A stretch of 45,695 nucleotides of DNA from the NCBI GenBank assembly GCA_013824755.1, contig PNOJ01000012.1, positions 1 through 45,695 of the forward strand, given 5' to 3'. Made by a program: the position numbers and the translations under genes. The notes below the pieces were generated by a model. That model saw only the letters and a program-made list of their open reading frames with translations. It had not been told where the DNA came from and searched no databases. This stretch comes from Gemmatimonas sp. Its GTDB lineage: Bacteria; Krumholzibacteriota; Krumholzibacteriia; LZORAL124-64-63. Below are positions 18,750-29,626 of this stretch, piece after piece. Numbering within the stretch: position 1 is the first letter of the stretch; each line of letters begins with the position of its first letter.

Positions 18750-19801
18750 GTCGGTCCTTCCTGTCCGCGTGGCAGCTGCTTGAGGCCCTGGATCAGGACC
18801 TGCATCCCGGCGATCGTGCGGTCGTAGGACATCCGGCGCAGGCCCAGCACCGCCAGCACGCCCCGCCGCTCGCCGAGCCGGAAGGGCGACGAGACCAGGC
18901 TGAAGGCCTGCAGTTCGCCGATCGGGTTCTCCGAGCCGATCCAGACCGCGATGCCGTCCTCGTTCTCCGGGCTGAGCCGCCGCAGCGCGGAGCGGATCTC
19001 GCGCGGCGACTCCAGGAACTTCACCAGCCGCTTGAGCTGGCCGGGGTCGGAGAACTCCGGCTCGTCCAGGACGTTGGCCACGCCCATCAGCTCGAGGTCG
19101 GCAGCCTCCACGTCGTCGAAGAGGGACGCGCCGTTGCGCGCGACGTCCCGGGCGATCCGGCCGGCCTCGCTGTCGTCGGTGTCGAGCGCCGCGAGCACGC
19201 CGTGCCGGATCTCGTCGATGGTGCGGCCGCTGATGCGCTCGCTCAGGATGCGGGCCGCGTCGTCGAGGGCCTCGGGCGTGACGTCGAGGTCCACGGCGAA
19301 GGTGCCGGTCCGCACCAGGGCGTTGTCCAGCACCAGCACCATCAGGACGCGGCGGTGCTCCTTCGGGTACAGGTCCAGGCGCCGGGCCCGCACCTGGTCC
19401 CAGGCCGGCCCCAGGATGATGCCGATGTTGTCGGTCAGGCGGCACAGCAGCGCCGCGAGCGCCTTGACCATCGCGTGCGTGCCGCGCGAACGCTCGAGTT
19501 CCCGGTCCACCAGGGCCCGCAGGCTGCGGCCGGCGGTGGCCTCGCCCGGCGCCGCGACCAGCAGGCGGTTCACGAACGCCCGGAACCCGGCGTCGGTGGG
19601 CACGCGCCCCGCCGAGACGTGGGGCTTCGCGAGGAAGCCTTCCCGCTCGAGCAGGCCCATGTCGCCGCGCACCGTCGCGGAGCTGACGGCGCCCCCCAGC
19701 CACTGCACCACCAGGGCGGAGCTCACCGGCTGGCCGGTGCGGCTGTACAGCCGCACGACGGCTTCCAGGACCGTGTCGAGTCTGCTGTCCCTGCTGGTCA
19801 T
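18746..19801 (-). CDS. hrcA: Heat-inducible transcriptional repressor HrcA
   Basis: HrcA represses chaperone operons by binding CIRCE operators when properly folded with GroEL. The 351-residue protein has an N-terminal winged helix (LYSRTGQPVSSALVVQW, SSATVRGDMGLLEREGFL, then the HVSAGRVPTDAGFRAFV motif). A GAF-like C-terminal domain ends with SSPFRLGERRGVLAVLGLRRMSYDR. The ATG at 19801 has GGGAG eight bases upstream and overlaps the hemW stop as ATGA. It heads an hrcA-grpE-dnaJ cluster. No recognisable CIRCE is present upstream; a short inverted repeat sits in the candidate promoter instead. Confidence 0.94.
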   Translation of the reverse strand: MTSRDSRLDTVLEAVVRLYSRTGQPVSSALVVQWLGGAVSSATVRGDMGLLEREGFLAKPHVSAGRVPTDAGFRAFVNRLLVAAPGEATAGRSLRALVDRELERSRGTHAMVKALAALLCRLTDNIGIILGPAWDQVRARRLDLYPKEHRRVLMVLVLDNALVRTGTFAVDLDVTPEALDDAARILSERISGRTIDEIRHGVLAALDTDDSEAGRIARDVARNGASLFDDVEAADLELMGVANVLDEPEFSDPGQLKRLVKFLESPREIRSALRRLSPENEDGIAVWIGSENPIGELQAFSLVSSPFRLGERRGVLAVLGLRRMSYDRTIAGMQVLIQGLKQLPRGQEGPT

Positions 19802-21048
19802 CCGGCGGCTCCCGTCGCGTCCGTCCCGGGGACGACCCCACAAGTTAGTCCGAACGATTTCGGCGTGTCAACCGGACCGCGTCCCGCGAGGCCGGCGAAC
19901 AGCGTCTCGACGTCGTCGATCCTCAGGCGGCCCCGCGGCGTCAGGGCCAGCCGCCCGCGCGCGCGCCGCCAGAGCCCTTCGGCCTCCCCGCGCTCGAGGA
20001 CGGCGTCGTTCGCCGGCAGGTCGCGCAGCGGCGCGCCGGCGGCTGTACGCAGCGGCAGGAACATCCGTTCGAGTCGACGGGCCGCGGGACCGAGGCGGTC
20101 GACCCGGGCCTCGGGCAGGCGCCCCGCCTCCACCTCGGCGACGTAGCGCGTCAGGTCGGCGACGTTGGCGTAGCGGCGGTTCCCGGCGAAGCCGTGGGCG
20201 CCGGGACCGAGCCCCAGGTAGGGCGTCCGCCGCCAGTAGGCGGCGTTGTGGCGCGACCGCTGGCCGGGCAGGCAGAAGTTGGAGATCTCGTACTGCCCGT
20301 AGCCCAGCCGCGCCAGGTCCTCGCAGGCGCCCAGGTAGAGAGCCTCGACCTCGGCGTCGCGGGGCCGGGGCACGCGCCCGGCCTCGACGTCCGCGGTCAG
20401 CGGCGTGCCCGCGTGCAGTTCGAGGATGTAGAACGAGACGTGGCCCACGCCGAGGTCGCGGGCTTCGGCGAACTCCCGCGCGAGCCGGTCGCGGCGGCAG
20501 CCCGGCGCCAGGATCCAGTCGGCGCTGACGCGCGGGAAGCGCGACGCGGCCAGGCGCAGGGCGGCGCGGGCGCGGTCGGGGTCGCAGCGGCGGCCGAGCA
20601 GGCGCAGCACGTCCGGGTCGAGGCTCTGGACGCCCAGGCTGACGCGCCCGACGCCCGCCCCGCGCCAGGCGTCGGCCCGCGCCTCGTCGAAGCTCTCGGG
20701 GTTCGCCTCGGCGGTCACTTCGGCCCGGTCCGCGCGGGTCAGGCGGCCCCAGGTGCCCTGCAGCAGGTCGACGAAGAGGTCGGGCTCCAGGACCGAGGGC
20801 GTGCCGCCGCCGACGTAGCAGGTCAGCGCCGGGCGCCGCCCGTCGCGCAGCGTCGCGCAGGCGTCGCGGCGCAGCGAGAACTCGGCGAGCACGGCCGCGA
20901 CCAGCCGCCGCCGGGACGCGCCGTCGTGGCGGTCGGTGCGCGGGAAGCGGCAGTACGAGCACAGGGAGGCGCAGAACGGCACGTGAATGTAGACGCCGCC
21001 GCCCGGGCGGCGCCGAGGCGGCGGTCGCTGCGCGGGCGCGGCGTTCAC
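19798..21048 (-). CDS. hemW: HemW-like radical SAM protein (heme chaperone / coproporphyrinogen oxidase-like)
   Basis: HemW binds heme and passes it to haemoproteins; the family was long mis-annotated as oxygen-independent coproporphyrinogen oxidase. The 416-residue product has the radical SAM motif CASLCSYC (C26, C30, C33) after VYIHVPF. It also has CYVGGGTPSVLEPDLF, VSLGVQSLDPDVL, VGHVSFYILELHAGTPL and the C-terminal YEISNFCLPGQRSRHNAAYW segment. It lacks the extra N-terminal motif of true HemN. The start is GTG at 21048, overlapping the lepB stop as GTGA. The stop overlaps the hrcA ATG. The last ~25 residues look non-conserved and overlap the hrcA promoter. Confidence 0.88.
   Translation of the reverse strand: MNAAPAQRPPPRRRPGGGVYIHVPFCASLCSYCRFPRTDRHDGASRRRLVAAVLAEFSLRRDACATLRDGRRPALTCYVGGGTPSVLEPDLFVDLLQGTWGRLTRADRAEVTAEANPESFDEARADAWRGAGVGRVSLGVQSLDPDVLRLLGRRCDPDRARAALRLAASRFPRVSADWILAPGCRRDRLAREFAEARDLGVGHVSFYILELHAGTPLTADVEAGRVPRPRDAEVEALYLGACEDLARLGYGQYEISNFCLPGQRSRHNAAYWRRTPYLGLGPGAHGFAGNRRYANVADLTRYVAEVEAGRLPEARVDRLGPAARRLERMFLPLRTAAGAPLRDLPANDAVLERGEAEGLWRRARGRLALTPRGRLRIDDVETLFAGLAGRGPVDTPKSFGLTCGVVPGTDATGAAG
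19842..19871 (-). promoter_or_regulatory. Candidate hrcA-grpE-dnaJ promoter with an internal inverted repeat
   Basis: The minus strand has a perfect TTGACA (19866-19871), 18 bp, TAACTT (19842-19847), inside the 3' end of hemW. Between the hexamers lies CCGAA-N4-TTCGG (19850-19863), well placed for a repressor. It does not match the CIRCE consensus TTAGCACTC-N9-GAGTGCTAA. Confidence 0.5.
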
Positions 21049-22031
21049 CGGATCAGGTCGCCGATCCGGGCGAGCCGCGGCAGGAAGCGCTGCGCGTCCC
21101 AGGACCAGTAGATGAAGATGGCCTTGCCCTTGACCAGGTCCAGGTCGAGCGGCCCCCAGCCGCGGCTGTCGTAGCTGTTGTCGCGGTTGTCGCCCATCAT
21201 GAAGATCGTCCCGGGCGGCACCACGAACGGCGCGGCCGCGGCGGCCGCGGCGGCGTGCAGCGCGCCCATGTGGCGGCTCATCTCCAGGACGGTCAGCGAG
21301 CCGCTGCCGTCGACGTGGGCGCGCAGCGGCGCGAGATCGCCGGCCAGCGCGGCCGGATCGAGACCGGCGCCGGCGGCGACGGCCGCCTCGACCATCTCGA
21401 CGAAGCGGCGCGGCGTGAGGCCCTCGGTGCGCAGCGCCTCGGCCAGGCCGTACTCGCGCCCGAAGGCCCGCGCGTCCGCGGCCGCGTTGTGCAGGGTGTG
21501 CGGGAGGTTGCGCGCGCCGGCGGGCTGCACCTGGGTCACGCGGCCGGGATGGTCGAGCGCGTCCTCGTAGAGCTCGCCGTTGACCCGCAGCAGCCCCTGG
21601 CGGACCTCGACCCGGTCGCCGGCCACGGCGACGCAGCGCTTGATGTAGTCCTGCGTGCGGTCCTTGGGGAACTCGAAGACGATGATGTCGCCGCGGCGCG
21701 GCGCCCGCAGCGCCGGCAGCTTCAGCACCGGCAGGTCGTCCGCGAGCGTCCAGTTCACCAGGGGGATGCGGATGCGTTCGGGCGTCTTGGCGCCGTAGAG
21801 GTACTTGTTCACGAACAGGAAATCGCCGACCAGCAGCGTGTTGACCATCGAGGGCGAGGGGATCCGGAACGCCTGGATCACGAATTGGCGGATCACCAGC
21901 GCCACCAGCACGGCCGTGCCGATCGGCTTGACGTAGTCCGCCCACAGGCGGTGGCGGAACCCCGCGCGCGCCGTTCCCTGCCTCGGCGCATGCTGCCGCC
22001 GCGCACCCTGCTGCCTGTTGCGACCGAACAT
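21045..22031 (-). CDS. lepB: Signal peptidase I with a large helical insertion
   Basis: LepB cleaves signal peptides from exported proteins at the outer face of the cytoplasmic membrane. The 328-residue protein has one membrane anchor (~37-56, TAVLVALVIRQFVIQAF), the catalytic serine S61 in IPSPSMVNTLLVGD, the general-base lysine K131 in DYIKRCVAVAGD, and box E GDNRDNSYDSRGWGPL (280-295). Residues ~158-270 form an alanine-rich, mostly helical insertion between the lysine box and box E that is far longer than in typical enzymes. The ATG at 22031 has GAGGAAGG upstream. It lies 57 nt below lepA, the common lepA-lepB pairing, and a GGCCGGG/CCCGGCC stem spans that gap. Confidence 0.92.
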   Translation of the reverse strand: MFGRNRQQGARRQHAPRQGTARAGFRHRLWADYVKPIGTAVLVALVIRQFVIQAFRIPSPSMVNTLLVGDFLFVNKYLYGAKTPERIRIPLVNWTLADDLPVLKLPALRAPRRGDIIVFEFPKDRTQDYIKRCVAVAGDRVEVRQGLLRVNGELYEDALDHPGRVTQVQPAGARNLPHTLHNAAADARAFGREYGLAEALRTEGLTPRRFVEMVEAAVAAGAGLDPAALAGDLAPLRAHVDGSGSLTVLEMSRHMGALHAAAAAAAAPFVVPPGTIFMMGDNRDNSYDSRGWGPLDLDLVKGKAIFIYWSWDAQRFLPRLARIGDLIR

Positions 22032-22088
22032 CGTGCCGTCCCTTCCTCTGGCCGGGCCGCAGCCCGTTCCGTGCCGGGTACGCCCGGC

Positions 22089-23888
<1,800 letters not shown>

Positions 23889-23910
23889 CGTCGCATCCCG
23901 GTTCGTCGTG

Positions 23911-24498
23911 TCAGAACGTGGCGGACCAGCCCAGGGTGGCGGCCCCCGCCGGGCGGCCCGCGGCGGGCAGCTCGATCGGCTGGGGGACGTCGCCCGGATC
24001 CCAGTTCGAAGGGACGGGCACCGGATCGTGCTCGAACCGGTGCAGGTGGGCGCCGACGTAGGCGTCGAGCGCCATGATGAACATCGCGCCCGCCGACCAC
24101 CAGGCGTTGTCGCGGGCCAGCTCGCGGTACTCCTCGGCCTGCGCCCAGTAGAAGTCCCGCACCGCGTCGTTGTCCGTCGCGTCCCGCCAGTCCAGCAGGC
24201 GCTCGGCCTTGCGGTCGTACATCAGCAGGCGCGACCAGTAGAACATCTCCACGCCGAAGGCCAGCACCCCGCGCCAGCCGTTGTCCGCATAGAGCTGCCC
24301 CCAGCCGGGGAAGACCGGCGACATCACCGTCGCCAGGGTCGGGCTGACCGGCGCGGCGAGGCGGAACTCCCGGGGGGCGGGCGCCGCGCGGACGGCGGGC
24401 GCGGCCGTCGTGTCGGCCGTCGCCTCGGCCGCGAAGGCGCCGCCGGGCCCGCACGCCAGGGCCGCCGCGACCACGACCACGAACGCCGCCGGTTTCAT
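23911..24498 (-). CDS. Exported protein with a DUF5683-like region
   Basis: Function unknown. The 195-residue product begins with a signal peptide ([20 protein letters not shown], cleavage probably near AFA-AEA). After an Ala/Pro-rich stretch comes [22 protein letters not shown] followed by [17 protein letters not shown] second hydrophobic segment, [20 protein letters not shown], follows. The PGxGQxY-x-GWRG pattern and two membrane-like helices resemble the DUF5683 family of small membrane proteins. The start at 24498 overlaps the stop of the lipid-kinase-like gene as ATGA, and lepA follows 22 nt later. Export and coupling to a lipid kinase suggest an envelope role, but this is inference. Confidence 0.6.
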   Translation of the reverse strand: MKPAAFVVVVAAALACGPGGAFAAEATADTTAAPAVRAAPAPREFRLAAPVSPTLATVMSPVFPGWGQLYADNGWRGVLAFGVEMFYWSRLLMYDRKAERLLDWRDATDNDAVRDFYWAQAEEYRELARDNAWWSAGAMFIMALDAYVGAHLHRFEHDPVPVPSNWDPGDVPQPIELPAAGRPAGAATLGWSATF

Positions 24499-25418
24499 CG
24501 CCCCTCCCCGCCGCGTCCGCGGCCCTGGGCTCGGGCCGGCACGCGGACCAGCACGCCGTGCGGCAGCAGGCGCAGTTCGTGCCCGCCGGCGGGCAGGCGC
24601 CCGGTTTCCCCGTCCCAGTGCGCCGCGGCCGGCGCCGCGAATTCGACGGTCGCACCGACGATCCGCCGCATCGTCACCCGCGGGTCGCCGACGTGGGTGC
24701 CGCGGATCCCGCGCGGCAGCAGCCGGACGAGGTCGCGGCGGCGCAAGGCCGGCACGAGGCAGAGGTCGAGCAGGCCGTCGCCCGGGTCGGCGTCCGGCGT
24801 CAGCAGGAAGCCGCCGCCGCAGCGCGGGCCGTTGCCGATCTCGGCCAGCATCCAGTCCCCCTCGAGCGTCGTCGCGCCGTCCGCGTCGCGCAGCGTCCAG
24901 CGGACGCGGGCGGGGCGGCAGCGGGCCAGCGGCCCCACGGTCGCCAGCGGGTAGCGCAGCCGGCCCCAGCGCCGGTCCACGGCGGCCGCCGCCAGGGCGA
25001 CCTCGCCGTCCAGCAGCAGGCCGCACGAGTTCACGAACACGCGGCCGGCGAACTCCGCGACGTCGACCGCGACAGTGCGGCCATCGCGGATCGCGCCCGC
25101 GCCCGCGGCCGCGTCGGCGATGCCCAGACCGCGGGCGAAGTCGTTGCCGCTGCCGGTCGGCAACACCGCCAGCGTGGCGGGCGTTCCGGCCAGGCCGCGG
25201 ACGGCCTCGCTGACGGTGCCGTCGCCGCCGGCGACCGCGACCCAGGGGTGCCGCTCCGCCGCCCGGGCGGCCAGTTCGGTCGCCTCGTGGGCGCGGGCGG
25301 TGACCAGGAGCTCGGGCTCGACGCCCGCCGAGCGCAGCAGGGCCGCCGCCGCGGTCGGGGCGAGGCGTCCGCGGCGGGGGCCCGCCACGGGATTGAGGAT
25401 CAGCGCCGCGGTCTCCAT
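24495..25418 (-). CDS. Diacylglycerol kinase-family lipid kinase (YegS/DgkB-like)
   Basis: Members phosphorylate diacylglycerol or related lipids with ATP. The 307-residue protein opens with ALILNPVAGPRRG and has the nucleotide-binding AVAGGDGTVSEAVRGLAG motif near residues 65-82, followed by LAVLPTGSGNDFARGLGI. These are the defining features of the DAGK catalytic domain. A C-terminal beta-sandwich contains VNSCGLLLDGEVALAA and GNGPRCGGGFLLTPDADPGDGLLDL (shortened in use). The ATG at 25418 has GGAGCAGG upstream. Substrate cannot be read from the sequence; diacylglycerol and sphingoid lipids are both possible. Confidence 0.85.
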   Translation of the reverse strand: METAALILNPVAGPRRGRLAPTAAAALLRSAGVEPELLVTARAHEATELAARAAERHPWVAVAGGDGTVSEAVRGLAGTPATLAVLPTGSGNDFARGLGIADAAAGAGAIRDGRTVAVDVAEFAGRVFVNSCGLLLDGEVALAAAAVDRRWGRLRYPLATVGPLARCRPARVRWTLRDADGATTLEGDWMLAEIGNGPRCGGGFLLTPDADPGDGLLDLCLVPALRRRDLVRLLPRGIRGTHVGDPRVTMRRIVGATVEFAAPAAAHWDGETGRLPAGGHELRLLPHGVLVRVPARAQGRGRGGEGR

Positions 25419-25449
25419 GCCTGCTCCGTGTGCCGCGCGGGCAGGCGCG

Positions 25450-25470
25450 AAAAACGCGGCTCGCGCCGCG
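25450..25470 (-). terminator. Intrinsic terminator downstream of selC
   Basis: The minus strand shows CGCGGC-GCGA-GCCGCG followed by TTTTT (25450-25454): a six-base-pair stem with a GNRA-type loop. It closes the selC transcript ahead of the lipid-kinase-like gene. Confidence 0.8.
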
Positions 25471-25491
25471 TCGCACGCCCGGTGGCCGGTC

Positions 25492-25590
25492 TGGCGGGAA
25501 TGTGTGGGAATCGAACCCACCTCGGACGGTTCAACGCGCCCGACACAGGGATTTGAAGTCCCGGGAAGCCACCAGGCCCCATCCACTCCC
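25492..25590 (-). tRNA. selC: tRNA-Sec(UCA), selenocysteine tRNA, CCA encoded
   Basis: The anticodon stem GGGA/TCCC region encloses loop CTTCAAA, giving anticodon UCA. A long extra arm (TGTGTCGGGCGCGTTGAACC and onward) and a T-arm with GGGTTCGATTCCC follow. The 3' acceptor ATTCCC-G-CCA pairs with 5' GGGAGTGG over seven to eight positions, counting a G-T pair. At 99 nt including CCA it matches bacterial tRNA-Sec in length and layout and differs from tRNA-Ser by its UCA anticodon plus discriminator G. A TATCTT -10-like box lies about 14 bases upstream. Its presence implies that the genome encodes selenoproteins. Confidence 0.92.
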
Positions 25591-25639
25591 GTGCACGGTC
25601 GACAAGATACACCAGAGTCCCGGCCGGTCCCACCGAAAA

Positions 25640-26023
25640 TCAGCGCGTCGCCGCGATCATCTCCACCTCGACCAGCGCGCCGACCGGCAGGGCGGCGACC
25701 CCGACGGCGGAGCGGGCGGGGAAGTCGGCGGTGAAGAACTCCCGGTAGACCTCGTTGAAGGCCGCGAAGTCGCCCATGTCCGCCAGGAACACGGTGACCT
25801 TCACGACGTCGGCCAGCGTGGCGCCGCCGGCTTCGACCACGGCCCGCGCGTTGTCCAGGGCCCGGCGGGCCTGCTCGACCACGCCGCCGGGAACGAACTT
25901 GCCCGTGGCGGGATCGAGTCCGATCTGGCCGGCCGTGAACACGAGCCCGGCGGCGGCGACGCCCTGGCTGTAGGGACCGACGGCGGCCGGAGCCTGGGAC
26001 GACGCGAGCACCTTGCGGGACAT
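25640..26023 (-). CDS. ridA: RidA family reactive intermediate/imine deaminase
   Basis: RidA hydrolyses reactive enamine/imine intermediates such as 2-aminoacrylate released by PLP enzymes. The 127-residue protein shows the complete family pattern: PAAVGPYSQGV, VFTAGQIGLDPATGKFV, a helix with EQARRALDNARAVVEAGG, VVKVTVFLADMGDF, then FPARSAVGVAALPVGALVEVEM including the arginine that binds substrate carboxylates. The ATG at 26023 has AAGGAGG seven bases upstream. It lies 19 nt below glmS, so it is probably cotranscribed. TdcF-like variants cannot be excluded. Confidence 0.94.
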   Translation of the reverse strand: MSRKVLASSQAPAAVGPYSQGVAAAGLVFTAGQIGLDPATGKFVPGGVVEQARRALDNARAVVEAGGATLADVVKVTVFLADMGDFAAFNEVYREFFTADFPARSAVGVAALPVGALVEVEMIAATR

Positions 26024-26042
26024 GGCGGATCCTCCTTCGGCG

Positions 26043-27866
<1,824 letters not shown>

Positions 27867-27882
27867 GGCTGCTCCTTCGCCG

Positions 27883-29229
27883 TCAGGCCCGCTCGCACAG
27901 GGCGCGCGCGCGGGACACGAGGTCCCGCGCCAGCGCCTCGCTGGCGGCCTCCGCGATCACGCGGACGATGGGTTCGGTGTTCGACGGGCGCATGTGCACC
28001 CAGCCAGCGGGGCCGGACCAGCGCAGGCCGTCACGGTCGTCGACCGCGCCCTCGCCCAGCGCAACTCCAAGTCCCGCCTTGATGTCTTCGGCCGCGAACG
28101 GCCCTTCTTGATCGAACTTGTCCTTGATCATGGCCACCGGCGGGTAGCGGTCGACGAGTTCCGCCAGGGACAGGCCGGTGTCGGCCAGGTGCTGCAGGAC
28201 CATCGCGATCCCGACCAGGGCGTCCCGCCCCGGGTGCAGCGCCGGATAGATGACGCCGCCGTTGCCCTCCCCGCCCACCACCGCGCCCTCGCGCAGCATG
28301 GCCTCGACCACGTTGGCCTCGCCGACGGGCGTGCGGGTCACGCCGACGCCGTGGCGGGCGGCCACGACCTCGACGAGCGCGGTGGTCGAGAGGTTGATCG
28401 CGACCGGACCGGGCTCGCGCCCGAGCAGGAAGTCGGCCGCGACGGCGAGCGTGAGCTCCTCGTTCAGCACGCGTCCCGACGCGTCGGCCAGGACCAGGCG
28501 GTCCACGTCCGGGTCGACGGCGAAGCCGAGGTCGGCGCCCTCGCGGCGGACCGCCGCGCTCAGGTCGGCCAGGTTCGCGGGCGTGGGTTCGGCAGGGTGC
28601 GGGAATAGGCCCGTCAAGCCGCAGTGCAGGGGCACGCAGCGCACGCCCAGCGCGGCGAGCAGCTCCGGCACCAGGGCGCCACCGGCGCCCTCCACGGCGT
28701 CGACGACGGCCGTGAAGCCGCGCTCGGCGATCGCCCGCGTGTCCAGCCAGGGCAGGGCCAGCAGGGCGGCGATGTGCCGGGCGTCGGCGCCGTCGCGGCG
28801 CGCGATCCCGCCGAGGCGGTCCCAGGCGACGTGGCCCCGGCCGGTGTCCAGCAGGACCTGCAAGGCCGCGTTGGCCTCCGCGCCCAGGAACAGCCCCCGC
28901 CCGTCGAGCAGCTTGAGCGCGTTCCACGGCTGCGGGTTGTGGCTCGCGGTGATGATCACGCCGCCGACGGCGTCGCTCTCCTGGACTTCCATCTCGGTGG
29001 TGGGCGTCGAGGCGACGCCGATGTCGACGACGTCGTGACCCGTCGACCGCAGGGCCGAGGACACGGCGTCCAGCAGGACCGGGCCGGAGGGGCGGGTGTC
29101 GCGGCCGACCACCACCGGGCCCGGCGGCAGCCAGGCGCCGAAGGCGGCAGCCCAGCGCGCCGCGACGACGGCGTCGAGACCGTCGCCGATCACACCCCGG
29201 ATCCCCGAGACGCTGATGCGCAGGGCCAA
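27883..29229 (-). CDS. glmM: Phosphoglucosamine mutase / phosphohexomutase (alpha-D-phosphohexomutase family)
   Basis: The enzyme moves phosphate between C6 and C1 of a sugar phosphate. The context immediately upstream of glmS points to glucosamine-6-phosphate. The 448 residues contain the phosphoserine loop IITASHNPQPWNALKLL (S96), the metal loop FAVDPDVDRLVLAD, the sugar-binding loop GGEGNGGVIYP and the phosphate-binding RPSNTEPIVRV. Standard bacterial GlmM has GEQSGH in the sugar loop. GEGNGG is the form I associate with archaeal-type phosphoglucosamine/phosphomanno-mutases, so the exact substrate is not certain. The start is TTG at 29229, preceded by GAGGGAG six bases upstream. Confidence 0.78.
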   Translation of the reverse strand: MALRISVSGIRGVIGDGLDAVVAARWAAAFGAWLPPGPVVVGRDTRPSGPVLLDAVSSALRSTGHDVVDIGVASTPTTEMEVQESDAVGGVIITASHNPQPWNALKLLDGRGLFLGAEANAALQVLLDTGRGHVAWDRLGGIARRDGADARHIAALLALPWLDTRAIAERGFTAVVDAVEGAGGALVPELLAALGVRCVPLHCGLTGLFPHPAEPTPANLADLSAAVRREGADLGFAVDPDVDRLVLADASGRVLNEELTLAVAADFLLGREPGPVAINLSTTALVEVVAARHGVGVTRTPVGEANVVEAMLREGAVVGGEGNGGVIYPALHPGRDALVGIAMVLQHLADTGLSLAELVDRYPPVAMIKDKFDQEGPFAAEDIKAGLGVALGEGAVDDRDGLRWSGPAGWVHMRPSNTEPIVRVIAEAASEALARDLVSRARALCERA

Positions 29230-29257
29230 CGCTGACTCCCTCTTCGGTGTTGGGCGC

Positions 29258-29275
29258 AAAGCCGGCAGGGCCGGC
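29258..29275 (-). terminator. Weak candidate terminator after tRNA-Thr
   Basis: The minus strand has GCCGGC-CCT-GCCGGC followed by only TTT. It lies between tRNA-Thr and glmM. The short U-run makes it a partial terminator or read-through point at best. Confidence 0.35.
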
Positions 29276-29309
29276 CGTGGGCGGCGGCGGGTCGGACGGC
29301 GCAGGGCGG

Positions 29310-29385
29310 TGGAGCCGATGTGGGGACTCGAACCCCAGACCTGCTCATTACGAGTGAGCTGCTCTACCAGCTGAGCTACATCGGC
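29310..29385 (-). tRNA. tRNA-Thr(CGU), CCA encoded
   Basis: The acceptor is GCCGATG/CATCGGC and the D-arm TAGCTCAGCTGG. The anticodon stem GCTCA/TGAGC surrounds loop CTCGTAA, giving anticodon CGU. The T-arm is TGGGG-TTCGAGT-CCCCA. Discriminator T and CCA are encoded. It follows tRNA-Phe after 19 nt. Confidence 0.95.
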
Positions 29386-29404
29386 TCGAACGTCGGACGA
29401 GAAG

Positions 29405-29480
29405 TGGTGCCTGGGGGCGGAGTTGAACCACCGACACCATGATTTTCAGTCATGTGCTCTACCAACTGAGCTACCCAGGC
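29405..29480 (-). tRNA. tRNA-Phe(GAA), CCA encoded
   Basis: The acceptor is GCCTGGG/CCCAGGC. The D-arm is TAGCTCAGTTGG. The anticodon stem CATGA/TCATG encloses CTGAAAA, giving anticodon GAA. The T-arm contains GGTTCAACTCC. Discriminator A and CCA are encoded. It is the first tRNA behind the promoter at 29523-29551. Confidence 0.95.
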
Positions 29481-29522
29481 ACACCGTACGCGGGACCGCC
29501 ACCCTGCGGCGACGGTCCGGGA

Positions 29523-29551
29523 AGTAAACACTCCCGCGCGACCCCTGTCAA
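29523..29551 (-). promoter_or_regulatory. Sigma-70-type promoter of the tRNA-Phe/tRNA-Thr unit
   Basis: The minus strand reads TTGACA (29546-29551), exactly 17 bp, TTTACT (29523-29528). The transcription start would be near 29516, about 36 nt before tRNA-Phe. Read-through could also feed glmM-glmS-ridA. Confidence 0.75.
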
Positions 29552-29626
29552 GCCGTCCACCGGCAATAATGCGCCCGCCAGCATACCCGCGTTCGGTCCG
29601 CACGGCTATCCCCGGTTTGCCCGGCC

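Noticed and set aside
19802-19900. CIRCE operator upstream of hrcA
   Set aside because: No TTAGCACTC or GAGTGCTAA half-site is present; only an unrelated five-base-pair inverted repeat is seen.
27867-27882. glmS ribozyme/riboswitch
   Set aside because: Only 16 nt separate glmS from the upstream gene, far too little for the ~150-nt ribozyme.
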